From CAVVIO01 sp963748095 (GTDB lineage: Bacteria; Bacteroidota; Bacteroidia; Bacteroidales; UBA10428), in assembly GCA_963748095.1 (NCBI GenBank), contig CAVVIO010000012.1, forward strand, positions 32,794-96,793: a stretch of DNA of 64,000 bases, read 5' to 3'. The stretch's first letter is position 1, and each line of letters starts with the position of its first letter. Below are positions 1 through 7,927 of the stretch, piece by piece. The translations under genes and the position numbers were made by a program. The notes below the pieces were generated by a model. It made no database searches and had not been told where the DNA came from. It worked only from the letters and a program-made list of their open reading frames with translations.

Positions 1-450
1 CTCATGATAGAACTTGGGCTGATTACTAAAAAACATAAAAAAATGCCTGAAATGTTATTCAATGAATCCCATAAATTTGAATCGGCTTTTATTAATGTTG
101 ATATACCCGAGAATAACTCCATAATGCTTCATTCACTTGCCGGAAGTCGTCTCGGAACATGGGTGGCACACGGAGAAGGAAAATTCAGTCTTCCGCTCGA
201 TGAAAATCAATATCATATTCCATTAAAATACTCTTATGCTGAATACCCTGGAAATCCTAACGGTTCGGATTATAATACGGCTGCATTATGTTCGGAAGAC
301 GGTCGTCATCTGGCAATGATGCCTCACCTCGAACGATCGGTTTTTCCATGGAACTGGGCGCATTATCCGGCCGATCATAAAAGCGATGAAATAACACCCT
401 GGGTGGAAGCTTTTGTGAATGCCCGTAATTGGATACAAACCAAAAAGTAA
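1..450 (+). CDS. purL: Phosphoribosylformylglycinamidine synthase, C-terminal part (cut by window edge)
   Basis: The frame is open from the first base and ends at TAA, so only the last ~149 residues are present. They match the glutamine amidotransferase end of large-type PurL, which makes formylglycinamidine ribonucleotide in purine synthesis. The segment GSRLGTWVAHGEGKF and the terminal MMPHLERSVFPW, with the catalytic His and Glu of a class I amidotransferase triad, are seen directly. The nucleophilic Cys and the ATP-using synthase domain lie upstream of the window. The identification is firm although the gene is partial. Confidence 0.93.
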   Translation, partial: LMIELGLITKKHKKMPEMLFNESHKFESAFINVDIPENNSIMLHSLAGSRLGTWVAHGEGKFSLPLDENQYHIPLKYSYAEYPGNPNGSDYNTAALCSEDGRHLAMMPHLERSVFPWNWAHYPADHKSDEITPWVEAFVNARNWIQTKK

Positions 451-580
451 GCCGACTTAAAATATGCCACTAATAATCGAAATTCCAGTCAATATCAAAA
501 ACAGACTTGCAGGTGTAAAAGCAGGTAATTAAAATTTTAAATTTTTAACTTCACAATACACTTAATAATCTGATTCGAAG

Positions 581-1759
581 ATGAGAAGTTGGTTTTGGGA
601 TGCGATTATTTATCAGATATTTATTGACAGGTTTGCCGGATTTCCGGATATTACAGGTTGGGAAAAGCCGAAATTCCTGGGCGGAAATCTAAAAGGGATT
701 ATCGAAAAACTGGATTACCTGTCCGATTTAGGTATTACCACATTATGGTTGTCTCCTTTCTGCCAGACCAGCGCATACCATGGTTATCATATAACCGATT
801 TTTACAAGGTAGACCCGAATTTTGGTACTGAAGAAGATTTAAAAGAACTCATCACCAGTGCACATTCAAAAAACATGCGGATTATTACCGATTTTGTACC
901 GAATCATTGTTCTGCCTATCATCCCATATTCCAGAAAGCTCAAAAAGATAAGAACAGTCCATTTTATAACTGGTTCTATTTTAAGAAATGGCCGGACGAT
1001 TATTTATGTTTTCTGGATTTTAAAATTCTTCCAAAATTTAACCTGGACAATAAACAGGTAAGCCAACATTTAATAGATTCGGCAAAACACTGGTTGTCGA
1101 TGGGTATTGATGGATTCAGAATTGACCACGCTATTGGCCTGCCTCACGCTTTTCTGAAAATATTCAACAAAGAAGTAAAAGCTGTAAATCCCGAAGCGGT
1201 TTTAATCGGGGAAGCCTGGATAGCCGGAATGAGTTTTAGAAACCTGAAAACTATCCGGATAAAAAACAAATACCTGCGATGGCTCACCGGGATAAGGCAG
1301 GAATCGGTAGAAAAAGAATATTACGGGGAACTGGACGGTGTACTCGACTTTTATTTTCGCGACCGGATTATCGAATACATTGCCTGGAAAGAAAAACCGG
1401 AAGATTATACAGCAGTAATTCATGAGAAACTGCTGCATCATTACCGGAATTTTCCGGATGATTACCTGTTGCCCAATTTTATTGACAACCACGATATGAG
1501 CCGGTTTTTATTTGAGTGCGGTCAAAATCGCGAAAAGTTAAAAATGGCACTCGAATTACAGTTCAGTCTCTCCCAGCCACCAGTAATTTATTATGGAACC
1601 GAAACCGGTTTGTCGCACCATAAACCGGTATTAGTAAATGAAGGTTTTTCAGATATACAGGCGCGCCGTCCAATGCCCTGGCAACGAATCGACAAGGATA
1701 TGCTGGAATTTACCCGGGCACTTATAAAAAAAAGGAAATCGGGAAAGGGGAAAATATAA
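581..1759 (+). CDS. Glycoside hydrolase family 13 (alpha-amylase family) protein
   Basis: This 392-residue protein has the GH13 TIM barrel. It starts DAIIYQIFIDRFA and has the conserved region DFVPNH, the nucleophile in GFRIDHAIG, the acid/base Glu in LIGEAW and the transition-state Asp in FIDNHD. No signal peptide is visible, so it probably acts in the cytoplasm on short alpha-glucans (inference). The protein ends about where the barrel ends and lacks the usual C-terminal beta domain. The last residues follow an A8 run near position 1730, so a small frameshift there cannot be excluded, but little coding space remains before the next gene. The exact substrate cannot be read from sequence. Confidence 0.85.
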   Translation: MRSWFWDAIIYQIFIDRFAGFPDITGWEKPKFLGGNLKGIIEKLDYLSDLGITTLWLSPFCQTSAYHGYHITDFYKVDPNFGTEEDLKELITSAHSKNMRIITDFVPNHCSAYHPIFQKAQKDKNSPFYNWFYFKKWPDDYLCFLDFKILPKFNLDNKQVSQHLIDSAKHWLSMGIDGFRIDHAIGLPHAFLKIFNKEVKAVNPEAVLIGEAWIAGMSFRNLKTIRIKNKYLRWLTGIRQESVEKEYYGELDGVLDFYFRDRIIEYIAWKEKPEDYTAVIHEKLLHHYRNFPDDYLLPNFIDNHDMSRFLFECGQNREKLKMALELQFSLSQPPVIYYGTETGLSHHKPVLVNEGFSDIQARRPMPWQRIDKDMLEFTRALIKKRKSGKGKI

Positions 1760-1783
1760 AACAAAGAATGTGAAGTTGCGATA

Positions 1784-2587
1784 TCACTTCCCCATCATTT
1801 TATTTTTCATTATATTCATATCCTGTTTCAGGTTGGCAACTGTTTTCATCAGTTCATCCCTGGGAATCATTGGATCGGGAATTTCAGAACTGATATAATG
1901 AATGAACTTCCATACTTCTTTCACTTCATTCACAGGCACATCAAAAGGTTCGTACAACGGATTCAGTGAATATAAACGCAGTTTCTTTTCCTGCTCTATC
2001 AGGTTTTCCACAATTTTAAAAACAATACCTTCGTCAAGGGTGAAAACCACATATGCATGGCCGGTTATAAGTGTATTCCAGTCCTGCACATATTCTCCGG
2101 TAACCCACGCACCATGAGGAATAGGTAACATAGAATCACCACTTAGCTGAAAAGTACGATACTTTTTCTGTCGTGATAAAAAAGGCAGCTTAAACGATGG
2201 CAGTTCTTTAATGTATTCGGGATCGGCAAAACCGGTGGCATAACCTGCTTTGGCTTTTTCAGGTACCAATTCGATGTTATCTTCATTATTATTATCGACA
2301 GTGGAGGTTAACACCCGCAGGTTACTTCCTTTTACATATACATCACCTCCCATTTCGAGCTGAGTAAGCTGACTTGCTGTAAGAGTCTGTAAATCTACTT
2401 TAACCAGCGTATCTATAGAAATACCAAAATATTTCGAAAAAGTAAATAATGCCTGGACGGTTGGCTGACTTACCTGGTTTTCGTACCCGCTAAGGGTGGA
2501 ACGTTTCATCTCCAGGGCATTTGCCACTTCATCCTGGGTAAGATTCTTACGCTTCCGTAATAATTTAATATTGGTAGAGAAATACAT
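1784..2587 (-). CDS. XRE-family repressor with LexA/CI-like S24 autoprotease domain
   Basis: The N-terminal ~60 residues form an XRE helix-turn-helix (LTQDEVANALEMKRSTLSGY). The C-terminal part is a peptidase S24 domain with Ser152 in GDSMLP and Lys191 in IVFKIV. An Ala114-Gly115 bond in KAKAGYATG lies 37 residues before the Ser, matching the LexA/CI self-cleavage geometry. A short helical tail follows. The protein probably represses transcription until activated self-cleavage. Two 15-bp inverted repeats sit directly upstream and a matching pair precedes the gene at 4090, which suggests autoregulation and a small regulon. No UmuDC or prophage genes are nearby. Whether the inducer is RecA-ssDNA is unknown. 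Confidence 0.88.
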   Translation of the reverse strand: MYFSTNIKLLRKRKNLTQDEVANALEMKRSTLSGYENQVSQPTVQALFTFSKYFGISIDTLVKVDLQTLTASQLTQLEMGGDVYVKGSNLRVLTSTVDNNNEDNIELVPEKAKAGYATGFADPEYIKELPSFKLPFLSRQKKYRTFQLSGDSMLPIPHGAWVTGEYVQDWNTLITGHAYVVFTLDEGIVFKIVENLIEQEKKLRLYSLNPLYEPFDVPVNEVKEVWKFIHYISSEIPDPMIPRDELMKTVANLKQDMNIMKNKMMGK

Positions 2588-2620
2588 GGTCTGGTATTAT
2601 TGTGGGTTAATATTATAAAA

Positions 2621-2658
2621 GATTAATATTTAATCTTATTAATGATTATTAAATAATC
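2621..2658 (-). promoter_or_regulatory. Paired operator upstream of the S24 repressor
   Basis: Two inverted repeats of form GATTAnnnnnTAATC are present, GATTAATATTTAATC at 2621-2635 and GATTATTAAATAATC at 2644-2658. Their centres are 23 bp apart. They lie 34-71 bp upstream of the repressor start. On the minus strand a TTTG directly precedes the distal site, so binding would cover a plausible promoter. Assignment to this repressor is inferred from position and from the second identical arrangement at 4044-4081. Confidence 0.6.
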
Positions 2659-2798
2659 AAATTTATACAAAAAATTCGAAAACACAACATTTAATTATAA
2701 TGATTAGATAATAAATTTTTCACCTGTTAAATCTTCCGGCAGTTCCTATATCCAACTTCTATAAATGTTTGTTCATATCTGATAAATCTACAAAACAC

Positions 2799-2814
2799 CA
2801 GTGATATATCACTG
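2799..2814. promoter_or_regulatory. Perfect 16-bp palindrome in spacer
   Basis: CAGTGATATATCACTG is a perfect palindrome lying between the repressor gene and the C39-like gene. It differs from the GATTA/TAATC sites, so a different dimeric regulator may bind it. The rest of the 2588-2947 spacer holds only the paired operators and AT-rich sequence. Confidence 0.35.
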
Positions 2815-2947
2815 ATTGACGTATTCAAATAAGCAGCGAATAGAATATTGAATTTTCCAATCCAATATCATTCGGTAATGACTGAATCGGGGTAAAATTA
2901 ATTAAAGACCTAAAAAATGTAATTTCTGTTAAAGAAACCAAACGCGA

Positions 2948-3850
2948 TTATTCATTTTCCTTCTTCGACAAATCCATAACACAGGTATAATTTTTCCATG
3001 ATCGTTTATCCAGGGAATGTAAGTTGGAAAATTTATCAGGGTTCAATTTTCGTAAAGCGGATCTCTTTGCCTGTTTCATAGGAAATAACTGTATGGCAAT
3101 ACCTTTCATGTTTTTATCATCATCAATCCAGGTGGTCGCGAAATAATACATTTTTAATTTCAGGTACCCGTAATACGGATCGACAAGATGAAAATATTCA
3201 TTTTTATGGGCATAAAGTACAGTCATGTGATTTGGCATATAGAGTATAACGGGAAACTGGATTTCCTGGTAAAGCTGTTGCATATCCGCTTTCACTACCT
3301 TCACATCAAACCCTATTTTTTCAGCAATATAAGCCAGATCGTCCACACTCATTGAATTCAGATCACTTTCAGCGGGAGCAAACCTTTGAAGTTTTTTATA
3401 GGATATTTTCTTACCGTAATAATATTTATGCATCATTTGCAGGCAAACCATCCCTGGCTGAAATCCTTTTTTCTGCCTGTAATACGGAAAAGAGGAAAAA
3501 AGCGCTTTTCTGGATGTAAGTCTTATAATGACAAATAGTAATACCGCGATCAAAAAACCCAGAATGAAAATAATCCGCCTCTCTCTGAAATTCATCCGTT
3601 CCATCTGATCCATCTGCAAACGGTACAGGTAGAGCATAATATTATACCCTCTTTCTATTGAATCAGTATTGAACATGGAAGTACTGGTATCAATAGTTGT
3701 AATTGTATCGCTATTCAAAATATTATCAGCTGCCGATAAACGGGTATTTTCTGTAAGCTGATTTCCCCATATATTATTCATAGCACATAAGAGGGCTATG
3801 CACAGTACACAATATTTCATGTAAAAGGTTTGGTTAACAATCTTCCGCAT
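2948..3850 (-). CDS. Membrane-anchored C39-peptidase-like protein
   Basis: This 300-residue protein has an N-terminal hydrophobic signal (about residues 11-28), a linker, a second membrane helix near residues 90-108 (IIFILGFLIAVLLFVIIRLT) and then a C39-like domain. In that domain a Gln-rich entry GFQPGMVCLQMM supplies the Cys, followed by HMTVLYAH (His) and FHLVDPYYG (Asp). C39 proteases normally have Cys-Gly after the Gln/Asp box, and here Leu follows the Cys. C39 domains usually cleave double-glycine leaders inside ABC exporters, but no ABC transporter or leader peptide gene is adjacent. Function is therefore uncertain. A standalone bacteriocin-processing-like or inactive variant is possible. 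Confidence 0.55.
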   Translation of the reverse strand: MRKIVNQTFYMKYCVLCIALLCAMNNIWGNQLTENTRLSAADNILNSDTITTIDTSTSMFNTDSIERGYNIMLYLYRLQMDQMERMNFRERRIIFILGFLIAVLLFVIIRLTSRKALFSSFPYYRQKKGFQPGMVCLQMMHKYYYGKKISYKKLQRFAPAESDLNSMSVDDLAYIAEKIGFDVKVVKADMQQLYQEIQFPVILYMPNHMTVLYAHKNEYFHLVDPYYGYLKLKMYYFATTWIDDDKNMKGIAIQLFPMKQAKRSALRKLNPDKFSNLHSLDKRSWKNYTCVMDLSKKENE

Positions 3851-4043
3851 TACATTTCAAATATAAAGGTGAATTTTTAATTTTTGTTCATAATCACAGA
3901 TAATTTTAATAATTTTTGATGTAATTAACTGAAATAGTGGTTAATGATTGTCAGAATAGCTTGCTGTTCAGAATCGACAGATAATTATATTTTAATTTTC
4001 ACAAAAATAATATTCTGAAAAATCAATATTATTAAGAAATAAT

Positions 4044-4081
4044 GATTATATTGCAATCGTTTTAATGATTATAATATAATC
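4044..4081 (+). promoter_or_regulatory. Paired operator upstream of the small gene at 4090
   Basis: GATTATATTGCAATC (4044-4058, one arm imperfect) and GATTATAATATAATC (4067-4081, perfect 7-bp arms) have centres 23 bp apart. Half-sites and spacing equal those upstream of the S24 repressor. The proximal site ends 8 bp before the start codon at 4090, where bound repressor would block transcription. Shared control is inferred. Confidence 0.6.
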
Positions 4082-4089
4082 ACATAGCT

Positions 4090-4275
4090 ATGAATGCAAA
4101 AATTTATTTTTCAAAACAGGGAAAAGGATGGTCGGAAGTAGAAATACCATCGGTCTTAAAAAATTCTTCTGACGATGAATTAAAAAAATGGGCTTACAAA
4201 ATAATGGATAGTAGTAATTATAAAAGTTATCTTATCTCTGAAAATCCAAACCCCTATCCTATTTATAGTAAATAA
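4090..4275 (+). CDS. Small orphan protein under likely S24-repressor control
   Basis: This 61-residue reading frame begins at ATG 8 bp after a perfect 15-bp inverted repeat that matches the operators of the upstream repressor. The product has no signal peptide or membrane segment. It has a WSEVEIP stretch, a short amphipathic helix (SSDDELKKWAYKIMDSS) and a Pro-rich end (NPNPYPIYSK). No family is recognised. The operator context is the main argument that it is real and inducible. A role in a stress response is speculation. Confidence 0.55.
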   Translation: MNAKIYFSKQGKGWSEVEIPSVLKNSSDDELKKWAYKIMDSSNYKSYLISENPNPYPIYSK

Positions 4276-4506
4276 CTGGTAATGTAATAATTACCTGATT
4301 AACCGGAATGTCAGAATATGAACATTCAGGTTATCATTAATTGCTGTTTTTTCGATATTTGTTCCTGCGAAATTCAATCACCTCTGTTAATTCTGTTAAG
4401 AGGTATTACAATTATTCTGAAAGTATTAATATTCAATACACTGCAACAAAATTCTACTTGTTATCGTTAAAAAGACGATAAACAATTGTTTACCAAACCA
4501 TTCATC

Positions 4507-5505
4507 ATGAAAAAATCAATATATACATTATTATTAATGGTTGTATCATTATTACTTTTTACTGCTTGCGAAAAAAGTAAGGAAACCGATCCTGGAACTG
4601 AGACTCCTCCAGTTACCGGAGATTCAACTATTGCCAGTTATGCAGTAGCAAAAGAAAGTGTGTTAAGGGCAATTCCGCAGGAATATATCAATCAGGCCCG
4701 TAATACGCTTCATATCGCCTATCAGCATACATCACACGGCACTCATGTTGCCTATGGCTTATTCGGCCTTCCCGATTATAAAGCCGGGGACGATGTTCTT
4801 TTCGGAATTACCAATAACTCGCCCCAGACTGGTAAACTGGATTTCAGGGATTATGCCATGTCAGATTATTCAGCCGAAGGTGAAAGTGCTGTAGATTTAA
4901 GTGCCAATGAAACAGCTTTTGTCCAGGCAACCAGGAATTACCTTGATGATCCCGAAAATGCGGAAATCAATGTAATCATGTGGTCGTGGTGCAGTATTGC
5001 CGGACATGCGGTTGCTACAAATTATTTACCGGGTATGAAAATCCTGATCGATGAATACAGCATAGGTGGTACTAAGATCGGAACGGGTGCCGGCCAGCGG
5101 GAAATCCCGGTTACATTTATTTTAATGACCGGACACGCAGAACCTGACAATAATGTTGGTGACGGCAAACCAAAAAACCAGGCAGATCTGATAATTAATT
5201 TCAGTGTTGAAAATCATCTGTTTTGTCTTGACTATTATGGGATTGATACACATGATATGAATGATACCTACTGGGAAGATACCGGTGATAACGGAAATTC
5301 GACGGCATACGGTGGAAATTTTTACAGCGACTGGCAAAATGCACACGCAGCAGGTACAGATTATTTTGAAAACAAATCAGCACCGGGAGGCAGCGTTACA
5401 TTCGGCGCACACAATTCACAGCATATTACTGCCAACCGTAAAGCATATGCCATGTGGTGGATACTGGCCCGGATAGCCGGTTGGAACGGGGAATTAAGCA
5501 GCTAA
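4507..5505 (+). CDS. Uncharacterised exported lipoprotein
   Basis: The ATG at 4507 gives a clean lipoprotein signal, MKKSIYTLLLMVVSLLLFTAC, with lipobox Cys. An upstream TTG at 4486 would add seven residues before the signal and is less likely. The mature part starts with an acidic Pro/Thr linker. It has conserved-looking blocks: YQHTSHGTHVAYG, MWSWCSIAGHA, FILMTGHAEP, LDYYGIDTHDMNDTYW and QHITANRKAYAMWW. The His/Asp-rich motifs suggest a metal-dependent or hydrolase-type enzyme, but no family is recognised with confidence. It is probably anchored to the outer membrane. Confidence 0.65.
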   Translation: MKKSIYTLLLMVVSLLLFTACEKSKETDPGTETPPVTGDSTIASYAVAKESVLRAIPQEYINQARNTLHIAYQHTSHGTHVAYGLFGLPDYKAGDDVLFGITNNSPQTGKLDFRDYAMSDYSAEGESAVDLSANETAFVQATRNYLDDPENAEINVIMWSWCSIAGHAVATNYLPGMKILIDEYSIGGTKIGTGAGQREIPVTFILMTGHAEPDNNVGDGKPKNQADLIINFSVENHLFCLDYYGIDTHDMNDTYWEDTGDNGNSTAYGGNFYSDWQNAHAAGTDYFENKSAPGGSVTFGAHNSQHITANRKAYAMWWILARIAGWNGELSS

Positions 5506-5581
5506 CAAATTGTAACTGTTAATGATGATAAAGCTGATTATTAAAATAGATCTAATTATAGAAAATCTTAATAAAATCAAA

Positions 5582-6049
5582 ATGAAACTCACTTTTTTTC
5601 TTTTATTGTTCGTATCGGTTCCCCTGTTTTCACAGGAGTCCGGTTGTATTTCAGGAAATTGTGAAAACGACAATGGGGTGTACGTTTATACAAACGGTTT
5701 TAAATACGAAGGGCAGTTTGTGAACAGCCTGCGCGAAGGACGTGGTAAGCTTATCACACCCGAGGGAGAATCTTACGATGGAATGTGGGCCAAAGATGCA
5801 TTTGATGGCCAGGGAACCTACATCTGGTCGAGCGGGGCCAAATATATCGGGGAATGGAAAAATGGGATCCGCAATGGCTATGGTATTTATTTTTATGCCA
5901 ATGGAGATAAATATACCGGATATTTCAAAAATAACATGTTCAATGGTAAAGGCAAATACATCTGGGCGAATGGTTCTGTGCAGGAAGGTTATTTTATAAA
6001 CGGACAGTATGCCGGAGAAACCGGGGATAATACTTCATCGCCGAAATAA
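5582..6049 (+). CDS. Secreted MORN-repeat protein
   Basis: The ATG at 5582 gives the signal peptide MKLTFFLLLFVSVPLFSQ. The longer frame from 5522 would bury the signal. The mature protein is almost wholly MORN repeats of ~23 residues: YEGQFVNSLREGRGKL, YDGMWAKDAFDGQGTY, YIGEWKNGIRNGYGIY, YTGYFKNNMFNGKGKY and a final EGYFINGQYAG. It should form a short extended beta-sheet in the periplasm or outside. The binding partner is unknown. A bidirectional terminator hairpin follows at 6071-6090. Confidence 0.8.
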   Translation: MKLTFFLLLFVSVPLFSQESGCISGNCENDNGVYVYTNGFKYEGQFVNSLREGRGKLITPEGESYDGMWAKDAFDGQGTYIWSSGAKYIGEWKNGIRNGYGIYFYANGDKYTGYFKNNMFNGKGKYIWANGSVQEGYFINGQYAGETGDNTSSPK

Positions 6050-6070
6050 TATATTCTGTTAAAATAAAAA

Positions 6071-6090
6071 AAAGGGCTGTTGTGCCCTTT
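6071..6090. terminator. Bidirectional intrinsic terminator
   Basis: AAAGGGC (6071-6077) pairs perfectly with GCCCTTT (6084-6090) around a TGTTGT loop. The A-run just before it becomes a T-run on the minus strand, so it terminates the tRNA-Lys transcript. It can also serve the MORN gene. Confidence 0.75.
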
Positions 6091-6092
6091 TG

Positions 6093-6165
6093 TCGGTTCG
6101 GAGGGGATCGAACCCTCGACCCCATGATTAAGAGTCACGTGCTCTACCAACTGAGCTACGAACCG
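6093..6165 (-). tRNA. tRNA-Lys (anticodon CTT)
   Basis: The reverse strand folds as a complete 73-nt tRNA. The acceptor CGGTTCG pairs with CGAACCG, and there is a D arm GCTCAGTTGGTAGAGC, an anticodon stem CGTGA/TCATG with loop CTCTTAA, and a T arm GAGGG-TTCGATC-CCCTC. The discriminator is A and CCA is not encoded. The anticodon CTT reads the AAG lysine codon. Confidence 0.97.
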
Positions 6166-6426
6166 TTTTGCCTGTGCAAAAATAGAAATTTTTTAGAAAA
6201 TAGAGCATAATTCTATTCTTGCTTAAAGATTAATTTTCAATCTTACGTTTTAAATTAAAAATTGTATACTTTCAGCAAGTAGTCAGATAGATTGAAATCA
6301 ACTGGCTTCTGATTTTATATTGCAATATTTCCGGTATGGTATCAGTTAGTTTATTAATTTTATGCTTTTTTTATTATACATAATATATATTGATATACAG
6401 CTTCCTGAAGCCTCTACCCCTGTAAA

Positions 6427-7620
6427 ATGAAAAAATTAATTGGAAGTTTATTGATAATGCTTGCTTTTACTTGTAGTCCTCAGGTAAAAGCTGCAAAATT
6501 ATCGGATAACGCGAAAGTCTACATACTTACTGTTTTGCCTGGTAACGAAATTTATACGGTTTTTGGCCATAGTGCCATACGGGTAAATGATCCGGTAAAC
6601 GGAATCGACCGAGTATACAATTACGGCACTTTCGATTTCGACACTCCTTTTTTTTATTTGAAGTTCATAAAGGGAAACCTCATTTACCAGTTAGACTGGT
6701 CAGAATACGAACAGGAACAGGCACAATGGCCTTATGAACAACGAACGGTTTACGAACAGCAGCTGAATATCAGTCAAAAGGAAAAACAAAATATTTACGA
6801 TAACCTGGAAAATACATTCCATTCAAAAGCACGTTATTACAGGTATGATTTTTTCTTTGATAATTGTGCTACCAGAATAAGAGATATCGTTGAAAAATCG
6901 CTGGAGGGTAAATTAATATACGACACTACAGGATTTTACGGAAAATCCTTCCGGGAACTCATACGTCCCTATATCAGACAGAACTATTGGCTGGATGCGG
7001 GTATTAATACTGCACTCGGTTTGAAAACCGACCGGACTGCCGATACAAAGGAATACATGTTCCTGCCTGAGTTTATCATGCAAATATATGCGAATGCCCG
7101 CCTGACAGAACATGGCGATACAGTAAAGTTTACTTCAACACCAAAAATAATTTTTAAAGGAAGTATCAAACCCGGTACTGAAAAGGGCCATGGTCAGTAT
7201 ATTCCCTGGTTGATTTTTGTATTTCTCTTTCTGCTGACATTTTATGAAATCTTCCGGAAAAAATTTTATCGGTTTCCTGATGCTATAATTCTCTTCATAT
7301 ATGGATTAACAGGATCGGTTTTATTAATCTTCTGGTTGTATTCACTTCATGCAGTATTGCATAATAATTTTAACCTTATATGGTTATTCCCGTTGAATTT
7401 ACCTGCAGCATTTATGTTATGGAAAAATAAGTGGGCGAAGTTGATTTATTATTATTCGATAATTGTCGCAACCAGTATTTTTCTTTTACTGATTCTCCAG
7501 CCTTTCATACCTCAAAAGTTAGTTATTGAACTTTTACCACTGGTGCTGATCGTTTTCATTTCATTGGTAAGAAATATTCTACATTATTTGTTCAGAAAAA
7601 TAAATAATTCCGAAATATAA
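6427..7620 (+). CDS. DUF4105 / Lnb N-terminal domain membrane protein
   Basis: This 397-residue protein has a signal peptide (residues 1-23), then a DUF4105 domain with VFGHSAIRV (His48), YNYGTFDFDTPFFYLKF and DNCATRIRD (Cys147). The His/Cys pair suits a papain-like fold. Four to five membrane helices follow from about residue 255. The family domain is now linked to Lnb lipoprotein N-acyl processing in Bacteroidota (from memory of the family). This member could act on lipoproteins or peptidoglycan at the periplasmic face. No partner gene is adjacent. Confidence 0.75.
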   Translation: MKKLIGSLLIMLAFTCSPQVKAAKLSDNAKVYILTVLPGNEIYTVFGHSAIRVNDPVNGIDRVYNYGTFDFDTPFFYLKFIKGNLIYQLDWSEYEQEQAQWPYEQRTVYEQQLNISQKEKQNIYDNLENTFHSKARYYRYDFFFDNCATRIRDIVEKSLEGKLIYDTTGFYGKSFRELIRPYIRQNYWLDAGINTALGLKTDRTADTKEYMFLPEFIMQIYANARLTEHGDTVKFTSTPKIIFKGSIKPGTEKGHGQYIPWLIFVFLFLLTFYEIFRKKFYRFPDAIILFIYGLTGSVLLIFWLYSLHAVLHNNFNLIWLFPLNLPAAFMLWKNKWAKLIYYYSIIVATSIFLLLILQPFIPQKLVIELLPLVLIVFISLVRNILHYLFRKINNSEI

Positions 7621-7726
7621 AATTTCTACTCGCTACAGGACATGCATCAAAATATTCCGTAACTTTATTTTTCACTAGAAACTATATTCAAATAAGTTAC
7701 ATTTCTGCAATTCATAATAAGTAAAA

Positions 7727-7852
7727 ATGTACAGGGATAAAATCTTTAAGAGATTTAATGTTGTTGCGTTATTGATAGTATTCAATGCAATTATTCTTTC
7801 TTCGTGTATGTCACAAACCGATAAAAACAAAACCATGTCTAACCATAGATGA
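7727..7852 (+). CDS. N-terminal lipoprotein-signal fragment of the Memo-AMMECR1 gene
   Basis: This 41-codon frame encodes a lipoprotein signal, ALLIVFNAIILSSC, then MSQTDKNK and a stop. Directly after it, in other frames, come DEKLQNREPVVAG, QFYPATESALK and DMEQLFSEV. Together these spell the normal N-terminus of a Memo-like protein. At least three single-base shifts between about 7845 and 7925 separate this piece from the main frame at 7928. It is best read as the 5' end of one lipoprotein gene covering 7727-9304, broken by mutation or sequencing error. Confidence 0.6.
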   Translation: MYRDKIFKRFNVVALLIVFNAIILSSCMSQTDKNKTMSNHR

Positions 7853-7927
7853 GAAACTTCAAAATCGTGAACCGGTGGTTGCCGGGGCAATTTTATCCGG
7901 CAACCGAAAGTGCACTGAAAGTCCGAT

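Noticed and set aside
4486..4506. TTG start for the lipoprotein at 4507
   Set aside because: It would place seven residues before a canonical lipoprotein signal. The ATG at 4507 fits better.
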